Shown here one piece after another: positions 1 to 14,177 of a DNA stretch of 64,000 nt. The notes beneath the pieces were generated by a model that did not search any database, was not told the DNA's origin, and saw only the letters and a list, made by a program, of their open reading frames with translations. Both the position numbers and the translations under genes were made by a program. Source of the DNA: Melastoma dodecandrum (taxonomy: Eukaryota > Streptophyta > Magnoliopsida > Myrtales > Melastomataceae); the NCBI GenBank assembly GCA_029817715.1, contig JARUPY010000563.1:1-64000 (forward strand), given 5' to 3'. The number at the start of each line of letters is the position of its first letter. Position 1 is the stretch's first letter.

Positions 1-3000
1 ATATCTTCGTCGAACAAGTCATTAGTGAAATCAAGAAATAATAAGGATCGTATCTATAGGAGAATCACATTTATAGGATAACAATAATACTTGATTTTTT
101 TTTACAATTCATAATTATTATTTTAATTAATTACTAAATATAATATCTTAAAATCTATTTTTAACAATATTTATTCTTATTATATTTTTTTCTTTTAACA
201 CCACAGCAAACTTCCTAAATTTACAAATCAAAAATCTAAATTTCTACACTATTTCTATCAAACTCTTCCTTAAAAAAAATACAATCCCTCAATAATAAAC
301 AATTTATCATTTAACTCATATTTTTTCTTTATTTTTACAACTTCTTACACTATCAACGCATATCAAAAACCTTTGTCAAACCCTACTTTTTTATGTCAAA
401 AAATATCTTTCATCATAAAATTAAAATAATCCTAATCATCCACAAAAAAACATCACACATAAAAAAAGCCATCTTATCATAAATCAACTAAAAACTAAAA
501 TAAAAATATCTTTAAGCAAGCGAACTCTCTCACACATAATCACAAATCATTTTATATATTCAAAACATAACTCCAATTAATATAATAATATTCTCTCCAA
601 TCATTTTGCTGTTTTTTTATAAACATAATTTCAGATCATCTATATTCAAAAAATGCCATTTTATTATAAAGTTAAATTTTCACATATATATTATTTTCTC
701 CACTGTCCAATTAAGCAATTTTTTTTTATTTTTTTTAAATCATGTCCAAAATACCAACATCTTTCTCCAAAAACAGACACCACACACCACTTCACAAAAA
801 TCATCTTTTCATTCCAATAATTCCAAAACATTTAAGAATAATTGATAATCTCTTTTAACTCAACTAATTATATATTCTATGTGATTATCCTCCTCTTTTT
901 ATTTTAATATCCCTGTGTTGAATATTTTATTTTTTTTTTTGTTGTCTTAGGCAATTTCTTATTCAATAATATTTCCTACTTATTTGCATAAGTCTAACTC
1001 TCTCTTGACCCAATTTTATAATCCAATACTCCATACCAACTAAACCCCCAACCAATATCGTTAGGTGATTTATTAATAATTCGGTCCAAAAATCTAATAA
1101 CGTATATATATAGAATATGTCATATGTTACTTTGATGTGTGTTTTAAGTGTGTTCCAATTAATATATTCGATCGCGGCCTAATGTGATTATTTTGTATAA
1201 TACACAAATGAAGTTTCTTAATCCTAAATAGTCATTATTCCATCCGTGAATGGTAAATTTTATTGTGTATAATAATCATTAAATCATATATACTTTGAGG
1301 GTAGATCCTTTTAAAACACTCAAATTTCAAAACCCCCTAAATCAAAACAACTCTTTCCAAACACATTCCAAATCCCCTTAAAATACCAACTTCCAACCTT
1401 TTTCAAAACTCAAATCCATCATCTTATAACCCCCAAACTATTCATTTTTTCACTCAATTACAAATACAATACCACCCTAACATAACCATATCACTCCCAT
1501 TCTAACTTTAACTAACTTTACATAACCACCACCTCAAATTAATCCAAAAATCCCCCCTAATTCACCTACCCACACTAAAAACCCCCAATCTCCAAATCAC
1601 ATATTCTTACAACCACAACAATACCCTATTCATATACCATACCTACAAAATTCAAACAATCAAATCACCACCCCACATCTTAAATTCTCCACATCCACTC
1701 ATATCTTTCTACTCAACCCCAAAAATTAAACATAATCCCCCAAAATTAACCTCAATTAATACACCAACAAAAAACTCCCTCCACACAAACTACCCCCCAT
1801 AACAATAGCTCAAGAACTCTCCCACCAATAACACCCCCCCTAACCACACTCCCAAAAAAACCCCCATAACTTGGTTTAATTTAATTTTAGAATAATAACC
1901 AACAACACACCTAATCCTCCACCCCCGTGTCTACTACCATACACACACTCATGCATGAGCATATACTACGATCCACCACTATAGATATATCTCCGTGGGT
2001 TATTCTAGACTCCCAACTCCACCCCACACACCCAAACCAAACCAACACATCAATCACAAACAATCACACTCACCACTTACGGAGCATTGGGACTAGATTA
2101 AGTAGAACCATGTACCTTCCTACTCACACAAAGCTTCTATACTTTGTGTGTGTGGTTATTGCTACCATCACCCACCCCCCACCCCCCCCCCAACCTATAG
2201 AGCTGATTCGTATTTAGTTTACTTATTTTCCCACAATCCCGTAATATACAGCTATCTATAGGAGTATTAATACCCACGACACACACACAACTTCTACACT
2301 CTCTAGATATATGACACACACAACCTAATCCCTCTCCCCAATTCACCCAAAATCACCAACCTCATTAACAAATTTATTTAAATCCCCCCCACCCTCTCAT
2401 TACATTTATTTACTCTCCTACTTCTCACCCAATCTTTTGGTGTTAAATCACCCCCAACAAACACTACACTGTGTTTTATGAACATCTAAACAAACCCTCC
2501 TAACACTCTATATATGCTTTTTACTTTGATAATTTGTGTGTTCATATAGATTGTATTTTTTGTAATCATTCACACACCATTAGAGCTTAATAATACATAT
2601 CCTACCATCAAACTCTCCTCCACCTCACTCAGGAATCTTGTGTAGCTATGTGTGTCACCCCTCATTCCATAAAAACCATCACCCATCTGATACTCTCTCT
2701 CTTAAACTTCCCTCATTTCATATTTATGAGATGATATATATAGATAGAGATAGAGATTTACTCCATCCATCACCCAAGACAACGACACTAGATACTGTGT
2801 CTCGCCTCGGAGGAATGGGGTGACTACCTTCCCACCCACATGATTGTCCTTCCTGATCCATTGATGATATTCAATCGTGTGTGTGCGCATAGATAATATC
2901 AGACTGTGTCGGGTCGTTCAGGAGATGATCGATTTTCATATAATTTACCACACCCCTTTTCAACTCCTCATTCCTATCCCTACCCCATATTAACCAAACC

Positions 3001-3170
3001 ATCACAAGGACATCACAGCAAGTCTCTCACAGGCACAAGTGTCTACTCGCACCTTATATCTGTGTCATATATGTGTGTGTGTGTGTGTAGTATCCAATCC
3101 CCCCCCCCCATAAAGCTCATTCTTCTTTCCATCCAACTTAGAGAATACCCAACCCATCCGCCTGGGGCGG
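1..3170. other. AT-rich, strongly G-depleted tract, no gene
   Basis: No credible coding region. The + strand is extremely poor in G over most of this stretch. From about 1305 to 1807 there is not a single G, although C is abundant, and 230-600 is almost G-free. Between 1.9 and 3.1 kb the sequence is C-rich and low in complexity, with CA/GT dinucleotide runs (for example a GT run near 3067-3088). The short open frames here simply reflect the lack of G, because stop codons TAG and TGA need G. Confidence 0.7.
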
Positions 3171-4080
3171 TGAATTGGTTTTAGTGTTGGTGTGGCTGTT
3201 TTGGTATGCGCGGCGTTGAGGGTAAACGTGAGGTTCACTCCGAGGCGTTGTGTGTAGTGTTTTTTGGTTTTTAGGATCTTTTGTTAGGAGGTTGTGAAGT
3301 TGTTTGCGGTATTGGTGGTGAGATTGTTAATGACGCTTGTGCGGATGACTCAGGTCGCGTTAAACTATTTTTTTTAGATATTATAGAGTACAGGGTGTTA
3401 GATATATTGTGGAGGGCTGGAGGTCTGAGGAGAGGGGTGTTAGGGGTGGACGTGGGGTCGGGGTTCGGTGTAGGTGTGGGGTGGGTACATGGGAATTAGG
3501 GGATTAGGAGTTGTGGGTTCGCGCGCTATCCTAACAGCTTCTTCTTCTCAATCTCTAATCGGCTGTGTGCATTGTTCCAGCAGTGTGGTGTGTGTGTGTG
3601 CGAGACGTTGACTCCTCAAGAGAGAGATGCTGTGTGGAGAGAGAGCTTCCGATAGATGAGGTGAGGGCGCTGTCTGCGCGTGTGTGCTAGCCGTGGCGTG
3701 TGTGTTGTGTGTGTCTGCTATTCCCTCCATTCTCGAGAGCTCTCGCTATCAGACAATCACGGTGGTAGTAGTAGTTATGGGAGAGCTGAGGTGTGTGTGT
3801 GTGATGTCTTCTCTCACACAACTTCTTTACGGACACCAGTGGACCTCTCGGTCGAGGGTATGTTTTCTTGTGTGTGTGTCGCGCGCTCATGATGTAGGAA
3901 TCGGTTATCTCGTGCGGAGGATGAATGTTGAACTCTTCGCGCGCACTACTCTACCAAAACTCAATCCACAAAATAAGCACCGTACTACAAATATTAAATC
4001 GCCTTGAACCGCGAGACGATACGGAGTGGTGTGGTGAGGTTGAGAGTTAATGTGTCAAGTAGCATACTGGCTCGAGACTG
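3171..4080. other. G/T-rich, C-poor low-complexity tract
   Basis: At about 3165-3180 the base skew reverses. Downstream the + strand is rich in G and T and poor in C up to about 3.5 kb, then carries many GTGTGT runs up to about 3.9 kb. No protein family is recognisable. It borders the 3' end of the frameshifted P0 gene. Confidence 0.6.
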
Positions 4081-4089
4081 GTCTAGTTC

Positions 4090-6034
4090 GACCTTGTCAA
4101 ACAAGCTGAACACCCCATGTCATCATCCGACTCCTCAGCTGGCTCTTCCTTCTTTTCTTCTTCCCCAGCCGCAGCCGCAGGAGCACCCCAGGAGTCACCA
4201 CCTGCTGCCGGAGGCAGCAGCAACAGCAAACTTGCTGGGATACTACAAGAAAAGATGGCCCAGGAAAAATACATCAGTGAAGAGACCAACAAATCAAAAC
4301 ATTTAAAAGTATTTACAAATTGTTAACAGACGGCGGGTGATGTTGGACCTTCAGGTACTCCTTCACTTTCTCTGCATGTGGGAAGGAATAGTCAGTTTCA
4401 AACAGCAATTGCCAGAACGTTCTTGTAGGCGCTTTGATGAACATGTGTGGCGCAGCTGCAAAAGGTAGGGTTAAGACACAGCCAGAAGATAGAAGCAAGT
4501 AACCATGGAGACACCGATATGCGAAATTTTCCAGAATGTCATCCTCAGTGAGGTCCAGAACCTCAAGGACTGAAAACAGAACCCCTTGTCATTAACACGA
4601 GACTGCCACAATTAGAACCATAAGAGAAGGGCCTTAGTTCCAAGCTTGGCAAGAAGGGCAGCCTCTGAAGAGCCCACTTTGTCTCCCCTTCTTTATCAGC
4701 TCGACAGGAGGGATAATTTCCAACACGTACCCTTAGTTGATCTTCGTAGGGATGTTGAGAACCTAAAAATTATAACATGGCCAATAAGAACATTGGCAGT
4801 CATCACTGGTAACATTTTAACAGTCAGAATACAAAATTAACCCATTACTTAACCTTGGAAGACAAGAAGTCTGCGAGGGGTCGAGTCCCAGTGTTGCCAG
4901 GCCGGGACAACCACATCAATGGGAGCTATCAATCCCACAACGAGCAGGATGCTCCAACCTGCAAAAGGAAGAATTGTCAAGCCGAAAGAGCGGATAATGA
5001 AAAAAAAAACTGACAGGTGCCTGTTTGGTTACAAAACTTGCAGTATATTAAAGACAAAATATGGTCAATAAAACACGACTCACAGATCGTCAAGAATTAA
5101 GGCAAAGAAGGTATCATGAAGTGATAAAAATTTTGACAGTAAGCAGCCAAAGGGGTGGACAGATAATCATATGCAAAATAGCTTCACTTTTCAAGAGACA
5201 CAGGAAACTGTACCACTATAACAATTAGCACTTGAACCTAATGAGCCAATACAAATCTACCACAAGCAGATTTGAAACCCACCAACTTCAGGATAGGTAT
5301 CCAGCACAAAAACCACTAACATGGAAAAAAAAACCTTTCTATCCTCTTTCAATACTTGAGATGACCTTCTTAGAATGGAAATAAGGAGAAAATGATTTCT
5401 GCTTCCAAAACTCAGTTCGTCCTGTGACCTAGCGTGTTAAAATTGACAGCATCTCAGCCTCGCCAAACATCAACCCATCAAGTGGGATCCCTTTAACCTC
5501 AGATGATTCAGGTGGCAATAAAAGTAAAATCAACTAAAGAACTCCTAATCATAACAACAAATTAAAACCATCAGGTAATGGAGTCTCACCTTGTACTTGG
5601 CAACTTCCTCGCTGACTTCCTTCCAGGTCACCCTTGGGTGAAAGATCAAGACCAACGTTACCCTAGAAAACGCGTCAACAACACAAGTCATCAAATACAC
5701 CATAAAATAGACGAATTCCAAAAAAAATTACGGGCGACGATGAGAAACGCTACCTACAACCTGGAGGAGGGGGGATGAGGTTGAGGTAAGCCGTGTTACC
5801 ACGGTCTTCTCGGAGTTGTATCCTGTATGGACCTCCCTTCATCATGGTGTTTCTTCCCCATGAGGATGATCGAATCGCCCCTCAATCCCCTCCTGATGTT
5901 CTGGAGCTGATTTCGACCGGACGTTGTTCCGCTGCCACGATTTACCGGATCTGGCTATACTCGTCCAGCAGACTGCACAGCTTGCCATCGTAACGCCACC
6001 TTCTTCTCAGCCTTAGAGTGTTTTTCGGCGCCAT
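4090..6034 (-). pseudogene. 60S acidic ribosomal protein P0, multiply frameshifted
   Basis: P0 is the ribosomal stalk base protein that binds the P1/P2 dimers on the 60S subunit. Reading the - strand, exon-sized pieces match P0 in order: an MAPK start at 6034 with the LCSLLDEYSQ region; the GDL-EV-EEVAKYK exon end near 5580; the exon with VVVP and TGLDPSQTS (4850-4960); PVELIKKGDKVGSSEAALL (4650-4760); the LDLTEDD and ETDYSFPHAEKVKEYL exons (4345-4560); and the acidic tail EEKKEEPAEESDDDMG (4110-4180). Exon-intron structure is kept, so it is not a processed copy. Almost every exon needs one or more 1-2 base indels to read through, and a stop lies inside the LNIPTKIN segment. The last FSLFD residues are also out of frame. 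It is either a decayed gene or, given the pattern of small indels, a badly polished assembly of a real gene. Confidence 0.85.
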
Positions 6035-6039
6035 TTCTA

Positions 6040-6360
6040 GTAACTATCTCTTTTCAACAAACTATAATATTACTCTATAAACAACAACAAAATGGACCAA
6101 AATCCGAGGGCCAAAGACGAATGCTCAGACGACTTCGTCAAGGCGGGTACGGGCGGACAGTACGCCGTCTGCTATTAAGCCTCCCGTTGGAAACAGGGGA
6201 ATCCGGAGAAAAAGCGGAAACGAGAACGAAAAGACAGCGGGCGGCCGATGAGGTGGAAGACGAAGCAAGTTGGTCATATAGGGATTGGGAGGGGGGGACC
6301 TAGAATTCGGACGGTTGCAGAATCCATCTATAGGAACATATCCGACGGTCCTGTCCATCC
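6040..6360 (-). promoter_or_regulatory. Upstream region of the P0 gene
   Basis: This is the 5' flank of the P0-like gene on the - strand. It is GC-rich near 6.12-6.36 kb. I see no other gene in it, and no individual regulatory site can be called with confidence. Confidence 0.3.
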
Positions 6361-9244
6361 CGTCAAAGGCATGGCGGCTTTAATTTTTCTGGTGAGCAAG
6401 TAACGTAGATGGGCCCGGGGCCCAAAAGGACCTCAGGACAGGAACACCGCCAGATGGGACAAGAGGGAGCAAGCGACAAGACGCACAAACTTCGGCCCTG
6501 ACGCTCTCTGACATCAGCCATGGGATCGACGTGCAGGGACTCGGACGTCGGTGTTCCGGTCCCTCTCGCAGGACACTGAGGAAGATCGGAGGAGGTGACG
6601 GGGGATCTCAGGCCGCGTTTGCGCTCGGGCCGCTCCGCCAGATGGCCAAAAAATAAATAAAATAAAACCACCATGATCGGGTGTTCAACACGGAGGGCGT
6701 TTATCAGGGGGGATCGGGTTGTTAGCTATCCACGAGGCTTCTCAAAGATAGATCGGGGCTCTTGCCAAATGTATGTCTTGTGAATCTTTTTCTCTATGCT
6801 ACTGATTGTTGATTGAGATGCCTTTTCCAGGATTTAGATTTTGAATGTGGATTGACTGTATTTACTTTGGGTTAAGGAGGCTGAGGTATGGTTTATTCTT
6901 AATGGAAAACCCTCGTGATAGCTTGTGGTTTTTTCTTCTTGATCTTTCTATTTCGTTTTGGTAATTTATAGATTTTATGGTTGTTGACTATTCATTTTCG
7001 AAGTGAGCAATCGTCCATGTTTTTTTTTTTTTTTTCCGGGATTATCCAGCTATAGAGACTACAAACAGCTGACAGTGTTGATCAAGGATGATGTCTACGG
7101 CAATAAAATACTGCTTCTCCAGGACCTGCAAGCTATTCAAAACCTGGAAAATGAGTGGGAGAAGGCATGCGGAAGACAGAGCCGTTACTTTACACTGACT
7201 GTCTGCGGACAACTTGAAAAGGCTGGACTTATGGGGACTACCCCAAAAAAAAGCCAACTTCAGATGTCCTCGCAACAAGAACTCAAGTTACACATTTTCC
7301 TAAAAAACTATTTTATGTTGTGCTGGCTTCATTGAAAAAGCCTTGCCTTCTTGGTAGCTGCCATCTAAAATGTGGATTTGATTTGCATGTTTTCCTTTTT
7401 CTTTCCGAGAACATTAAAAGCTCATGAAAGCCAGAATCAAATTGTTTTCTTGTGAATTGCTTCGAAGAAGTCAGAATTCAGTTTAGGCAGCAGGCCAGCC
7501 CTATTGGACTAGAGCCACCTCCTCGGTCAACGCCCATTCAACATCAAACAGGGAATTCACAACCAACTGCGTAATCATTTATTCAGGGTGAACAATTATC
7601 TGTTGTCCTTTTAGATGGAATCTTTCTTGTTTTTTTTGAGTTTTCTCTAGAGATTTCTATTTTTTCCCTCGATTCTCCTCTTTGTAATGAGCCGTCCAAG
7701 GTACAATATATAGGGACCCTTGGGGACTTTCCCACTTGCCTTTGTTGTAATTAATTTTTCTTCCGGATGAATTGGTTTTGCTTAAGTTAGACTCTTTGTC
7801 TTCCTAACTTGCTTTCCTTATTCCCGGTTTAACGTAATTGCCCATCACATGGCTCTCGAAGCATGCCTAGGCCCTGTTGAGGTAAATCAAACAGTTTCAC
7901 ATTGTCACTTTTTTTCGTCATCATAAACCGGAATTGAGATGATTTTAGACAAAATCCAAGTTACCTAGTCAAGTAGATTGTCCCTTTCAGAGGTGTCTAT
8001 TTCACTGTCCCTCCATAAGAATTGCGGGAATAGACAGTTTCCTATTATGATAAGTACTTTGTTGAGTGTTTCTGATCTCATGAAAGAAAGCTTTATTTCT
8101 GTCATTGCGCTTCTGCTGCAATTCCAGACGGAGGCTGGTGAGTTTGAAAACACTCCGTCACACCATATGGAGGGGTCCATGTTACAGCAGGTGTGCACCA
8201 CAACAAGATACTTATGCTCCAATGTAGTGCAACTGGTCTCCATAATGTAGAAATCGACGGGTACAAGAAACTCTGGCGTATTTACGCACTTGGCCTCTAT
8301 GGTTGCAACAGCAAGGCGACGAGTGGCTATCGGGGTTCGTCTTTTACCTGCATTCTTGTAGTGAATTCTGTTATGCATCAACTAACTCGAGACATTCTTA
8401 AGGACATGGAAGTGGAAGGTCCATTGCTTGAGCGAGCGGTATGAACTTTTACTCTGTGCGATGGGGCATCAGTGTTTTCAGCGTAACATTGTTCTTTCTT
8501 CTAGTTCACCGCACGTTTCCGTTAGCCGCAGTGATGAACTCCAACTAACTCGTTGAATAGGTATCAGGTATCGACGATAACATGGAGGAATCACTGGCGA
8601 ACATAGAGGGGCACCCGAAAGAGCACGCTGCTGTAGGCATATCGATCAGATATCCTCGAACAGGTGGCCCATGGTAAAGATATTTGCCATCTTGTTGCTA
8701 TTCTTGATGATATTTCATCTTCTTTATAGCCCTGATGCTACTTACTGCACCATATCAAATCATTTACATAGAAGAATGCCTGTGTATATCCTCCCAGTAT
8801 TATAATGGTCCATCCATCCATCCTCCCACATTCTTTCACACTTTTGTTGAACAATGGTGGGGCATTTAGATAATGATGGGCCCGTGCGTTGTAAGTGGGA
8901 GGAAAAAAACATTGATTGAGCCCCAAAGAAAATTAGAACGGTGTGGTACTTTGTTGGTTGACTCTGTGTGGAATTCATTATGATTACTCCCCCACTAATC
9001 AACAATGTTCGCCGGTCGTTTTTCATGGTACTGTCTCTGATAAATGCTAAGAAAGGATAAAAAGTAAGGGAGAAGAATTTCCAGCGAAGGTAATAAGTAA
9101 CACAATTATCTCCTTTTTATTAAATTTTAATATCATTTTCCGAGTTTGTGAGTCAATGATGGCCATCTCCAAACTAGGTTTCTTATTCTGAGGATATGGT
9201 TCATAAATACGACTGACACGTCGATTTTGGAATTGACCCAAACA

Positions 9245-9278
<34 letters not shown>

Positions 9279-10080
9279 GGGATGTTCATGATGTAACCCA
9301 ACACGCTGTTCCTTGGGATTATTACTCGAGAAGACCAATGGGAATGGGAGAATGGCATCCCTCCCAGTTCCTTTGTCCTTGAGGGGGAATCTTATCCTTG
9401 ATTTGTTGTTGAGTTACATGCTATTACTTCGATACCACTTCCGCAAATAGCCATATTACCCATCTATTTTTGTTTTCAAAATTCTCGACTTCGCCTCTCT
9501 TCCCATCGACTTCTTACCGATTTTACCATCTGACAAACAAACACAAAACATGTCCTGTCCAAAAAAAATTTTTAAAACAAAAGAAACAGAAACCACAGTG
9601 ATTGAGCAAAGATAAGTCTACTCTTGATTTTTATTCTTACACGATCTCATCTGCTCTGTCCAAACAGGGTCGAATCAAAATGGAGATCCAATAATTTGAT
9701 TTTTTATAATAATCATAATTTCCTTTAACCGACAGATCGGAATCATCATTATATGGACCCGGCTAGAATCTTGGGCAAATGTTCAGCCAGAATTTGCAAA
9801 CACAAAATAAAACGTTCCCAGTTCAGCGACCAGAGCGTTTTGTTGCGTCTCCTTAATGGCGCAAGCCCTGTCATTTGTTATTACAGTAAAAACGTGGTCT
9901 GTGTGCCTTCTTTTGGTGACTGGGATGGAAGAGCAGAACACGCCCTCTCTTTTTCGTAGCACTGGCGTTTACCTCCGATTCCCTTTTAAACAGGGGTATG
10001 CCGCTTCGTGCAATAAATACTGCGACCTGCAGTCGTATTAATACTTTCTTATATGATTTGGGGGCAGGGGCCTTATTGGC
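6361..10080. other. No recognised gene; exon-like segments of unknown identity
   Basis: I could not assign any family. Segments that look more coding-like than their surroundings are about 6380-6670, 7050-7335, 7440-7580, 8080-8445 (ending in a TRDILKDMEVEGPLLERAV-like peptide on the + strand) and 8580-8690. They are separated by T-rich stretches that resemble introns. Because neighbouring genes carry many small indels, a real gene here could be hidden by frameshifts. A CT microsatellite lies at 9248-9275. Confidence 0.3.
9248..9275. repeat. (CT)n microsatellite
   Basis: About 14 uninterrupted CT units, in otherwise unremarkable noncoding DNA. Confidence 0.9.
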
Positions 10081-10089
10081 TTCGAAAGT

Positions 10090-12198
10090 GTAGTGAGTGT
10101 GCGGTGGTATCGAAGATGTTTAGCGTAAGGAGCAAGCCGAGGATGGTCATGGTATCGAGCCTTCGTGGTGGAGGGTGTGGTAAAGGAGAGGGGAGACGAG
10201 GATGAGAGCGATTCATGGGGTCGGGCTTAAGAGCCTCCTCTGGCACGGGGGAGTTCTGTTTACGATAGCTGGTTTAGCTGCGCATCGGAATCAGGTGGCC
10301 GAGGGGAGGGAGGGCTCGATCATTCAAACCGGGGGCGGGTGGGGAAGAAGTGAGTGTACAAATTGTATAGCTGATATTCTCTTTTTTATTTTCTGGTCCG
10401 CAGGTTGGCGCAGGTTCTGTTGACTCGCTGCCTTACTCGTTCTCGCAACTAGGGGATGATATCGGGGATAGTCATGCAGGGTCTTCTATGGATTTCTGGG
10501 GATGTTGGACTGCTATATCTCATCAGTGTGCTCTATGTTGAGTAACGAACTAGGAAGGGAGAAAGGAGATACGTCAGTCATTCAAGAACCTTTGTCATTC
10601 AGGTCACTCCTATATGGCCGAGAACCAAACCCCTCAAAAATTCCTCAACACGATGGACTCCTCGAAAATTCGACCTGGAATTTCATCTGTGCAGTGGTTC
10701 GAAGTGTTGGTTGGTCTGCTGGGTCGGCACTGGAAGAGCCATTCGGCTTGGCCTTCAACTGGCTACGTTTCCCTCACTCTTCGGATCTTGGTTATCCAAC
10801 TTAATTCGGCTTTGCGCGAAGGTTTGATTCCCAAACTCAAAACTGTTAACCACCTGCCGATTTCTAAATCCGACCATCCTGCTTGTTTTCATCGTCTTAA
10901 TCTGACGACTATGATGTGCGCGGACCAGTAACATATACTACATAAACGATCACCTTTACTATGCGGACATGGACATACATATTTCGGAGCATGCTGCGCA
11001 AGCACCGGTGTTTATACCCTTCCTTCCACAACTACAGAGTGTGGTCGTTTCTTGGATTATTCAATGAACAACTTATACTGCCTGGGTTACCTGGACCTGT
11101 TTCCCGCTGCCATAGTTCACGGCCAGGTTGCCTACCCCCCGTTCCCCTTCAACGCCTATTGGAACTGTATCTCTTGAAGTCCCATTGCACGGGAAACTCC
11201 AGGCTTTTAGGTAGTCCAATTATTACTGTAGGTGGAGGGGCGTTGTTTCATTCCGGGCCGAAGAAAACGAGTTCTGTACTTCACAGGGGCAACTAAACAT
11301 ACTGTATAAACGTTTCGGCGAGTCATGCCGTCAACAGTGTGAGTCCAGCTTCCTCAAACAAATCTAGAATGTACTATCCATTTTCTGTTTCCGAATTTCA
11401 TTCCACTGCGTTGGATTGATCGAGCTTCGTTTAAACAGTGAGATTCATGCACGCCATGTGTAAAAAAAAGAAAAAGAAAAAAAAAGACAACCTCGGAAAT
11501 TCAAGTTCATCTAATCTATAACAGCCGGAACCCTTTTTATTTTTTGGTGTTCACCCTCACCCTGGCCGTCTTGCCATCCGCAATGTACTGGGCATTTGGT
11601 GACCAGCTCCTAACCCACGCGAAAACGCGTTTCTACCCTGCTTCGCTAAGACAGGCTGGCGGGATGCTAGCGTCATTTCCCTGATTGCTCTTACATCAGT
11701 TCATAACGTTCGGCTTTGCCTGCACTCCAACTCTACTTTGTCTGGGATGAAGGTGATACGGCATGCACGACACGAAGAGCATACTCCTGCGGGCACTCGC
11801 CAGTGTTGCCAGTGGTGGTACCGATTTGGTTTCCATGGCGATTCATTATTCCCGTTCCTTCCTGGACCCATTAAAACTCGGGACGTCGGTGGCACACCTT
11901 GTTAGCTTCACCGTTTAACATAATCCTGCGGCCAGCTTCACATGATGGACTTATTCGGACGGCCACAGCCAGACAAAACGCTGCCGAGAAGAAGCCACCT
12001 TTTTTCCTGCCAAGCTGGAACCGGAATGCACGTCCGTGGAACACATTTGTGATCCTATGGGTGCTCGTGATTGGGTTTCGGGTATTCGGAGGATGGGCGA
12101 GCATCACAACTTCAATAAACCAGATCGATAACCTTCGGACTCTTTCGCTAAGTGCTACCAATGCAAAGCCCCCCGGCCATCAACCGCCGCCCCGCTGA
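10090..12198 (+). pseudogene. AUX1/LAX-family auxin influx carrier, multiply frameshifted
   Basis: AUX/LAX proteins are plasma-membrane, proton-coupled auxin importers with 10-11 membrane spans. On the + strand the family landmarks appear in order: a WHGG motif near 10238; LPYSFSQLG (10425-10455); the WTAYLISVLYVEY region (10505-10545); QWFEVL-GLLG-HW (10690-10735); RTWTYIF then PSFHNYRVWSFLGL (10963-11065); LYFTGAT (11278-11298); MYWAFGDQLL (11582-11612); FITFGFACTP (11702-11732); GMHDTKS (11760-11785); and a C-terminal exon with RQNAAEK, PPFFLPSW and VILWVLVIGF ending at 12198. The tail KPPGHQPPPR suits the AUX1/LAX1/LAX3 side of the family. Nearly every exon needs 1-2 base corrections, so no continuous protein can be read. 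The indels mostly repeat or drop a neighbouring base, and introns remain in place. It is a dead gene or an unpolished assembly of a live one. Confidence 0.85.
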
Positions 12199-14177
12199 AC
12201 TCGACCAAGTCCCTTCTTTTTTGTTTTATTTTCTGCGACCATGTGAAGATTGTTGGGCTTTGCCTGACCATGATTAGTGGTTGTTGATTTGTAAAAGCTT
12301 GGCTAGACTGGTGTTCAGACAATACCTGCTATGAAGTCAGAAGTCATGGCAGATGCAAATATAAAATGTTTCCCAATTTTAGGTTAATAGCTGTTTTCTT
12401 ATACATGGCTTTTGTTTGGCCCAATTAATTACTAAGACAGATTAAGGGACCATGATCCCATTCCGGGGCTTCTGTCTGCTTTCTCGTCATGGAACGTTTC
12501 CCGTTTTCCATGGAGGAGCTGCCAGCCTCGAAGAGAGCTCGAAAATCCACCACCCTGTCAGGCAGCAAACACCAACGATGCTCCTAATGTTTTAGCTACT
12601 GGCTGCCAGAAGGTACAGCAACTGGTTTTCGAGTCCTCTGCCTTTTCATGTTCTTTAACTAAGCATCTGCAGTTGAAGTTTCATGCTTTATCAATAACAG
12701 AAATCCCCACGACTACATAATAAAGCATTAGGGAATTGGAGTAGAAGGGCCTCTTCAGGGTTGATAACAAGGACAGCTAGTTACACCTTGTTGTTGATCC
12801 AGGTTATGGAGGACAAGCACATCGGATCATGCCATTTTTTTTTTTGTTTACTGCGGAGAGATGCACATCCGCAAGACAATTCCAATGATATGAAGCAGAA
12901 GTTTGTAAGACATTAAAATTTGACTAATGTTGAAATTGTTCGGATCGGACCAGGATTGAATGGGATTGGTCTGACCTATCCGCTCGGTTAGTTGAAATCG
13001 AATGATAAGAAAGAGTCGCTTATACCTAAGCCTAAGCCTTCAACATTCCATAACTTCATAAATTCTCAATCCATCCACGTGATGAACCCTTTGATCTGAA
13101 ACCTTCACCTTCTTGAAGTGGGAACCGCCCTTAGGGGGGGTTTACCTGCACAAGTCCCCCTGGAGAATTTGCAACCTTTCACTTCGTAGCACCGACTCAA
13201 CATTCTTGGAAAAACAATCGAATCATTCATTGCCTAAGTTTAGCGAGGTAATAATGAATCCTTTCGACTTAGTAATAGACCATATATTTAGCTTCGGTCC
13301 AAACCATATATCTATATCGGCTGAAATATGATATAAAATATTGGGGTGGCGGATGATATTGAACTTATATAAATTCAAACCACAACTCACTTATCATATT
13401 TGGGTTTTTTAGAATTGTGGCCTAAATCATATACTAGCCCCAATTAAGCCGTCACCCAATAAAAGAAATAAATCAGGCTTGACCCATGTAGTCAGGCCCA
13501 TCGTACAAACTGTCGGCGCAATCCAAACGTTCCAGTCACAATATGCCACTCAGCCTCTTTATCCCATATCGATTAGAGACCAGCACTCAAGTTTTCGACA
13601 CGAGACAGCTTCTAGAGTCTCCAGAAGTCAGATCAAGCTCTATGCTTTAGAAAATTCTCATCGCGTATCAGCAAAGCACGAAAACTTTCAAGAATGAAGA
13701 TGAGAACTTTCATCTATATTAGGGGAAATGTAGTGCAGTGGGCTTTCGTTGGGCCGAGACTATTTATACCCGAAAAATTGAGGCCCATTGGGCCTTAAGA
13801 GTCTCTGTCGAAGCTTGCCGCCCAGCTGACGTGGTGCTATCCTTTATTTGGGGGGCCCACCTTCTCCCGCCCTGACGTGGACTTCAGCAATCATCGACCT
13901 GGCGGACTCCAAGCCAATCCGAAACCTCATTTTAATAAAAACCACCCCTCGGATCCGCCGAGTCATTATTATATAAAAAACTCGACGCACCTGGATGCCG
14001 TGATATTTCCATTTCGTCCGTTCCCCTCTCTGCCTGCACACAAAGGTCAATCTTGTTATCGTCAGGCTCCCACGCTTCCTTTGATCCTGAAATTAGGGTT
14101 CGCGATCGAATTAATCGTGACGGATTTGGGGCGGACTCGATCCGATCGTGAGCGGAGAGGTGATTAGAGCTCTGACG
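12199..14177. other. Intergenic, then promoter/5' UTR of the next gene
   Basis: Nothing coding is recognised from 12.2 to about 13.9 kb. The stretch 13.85-14.17 kb is GC-rich and, by position, holds the promoter and 5' untranslated region of the gene starting at 14178. Confidence 0.45.
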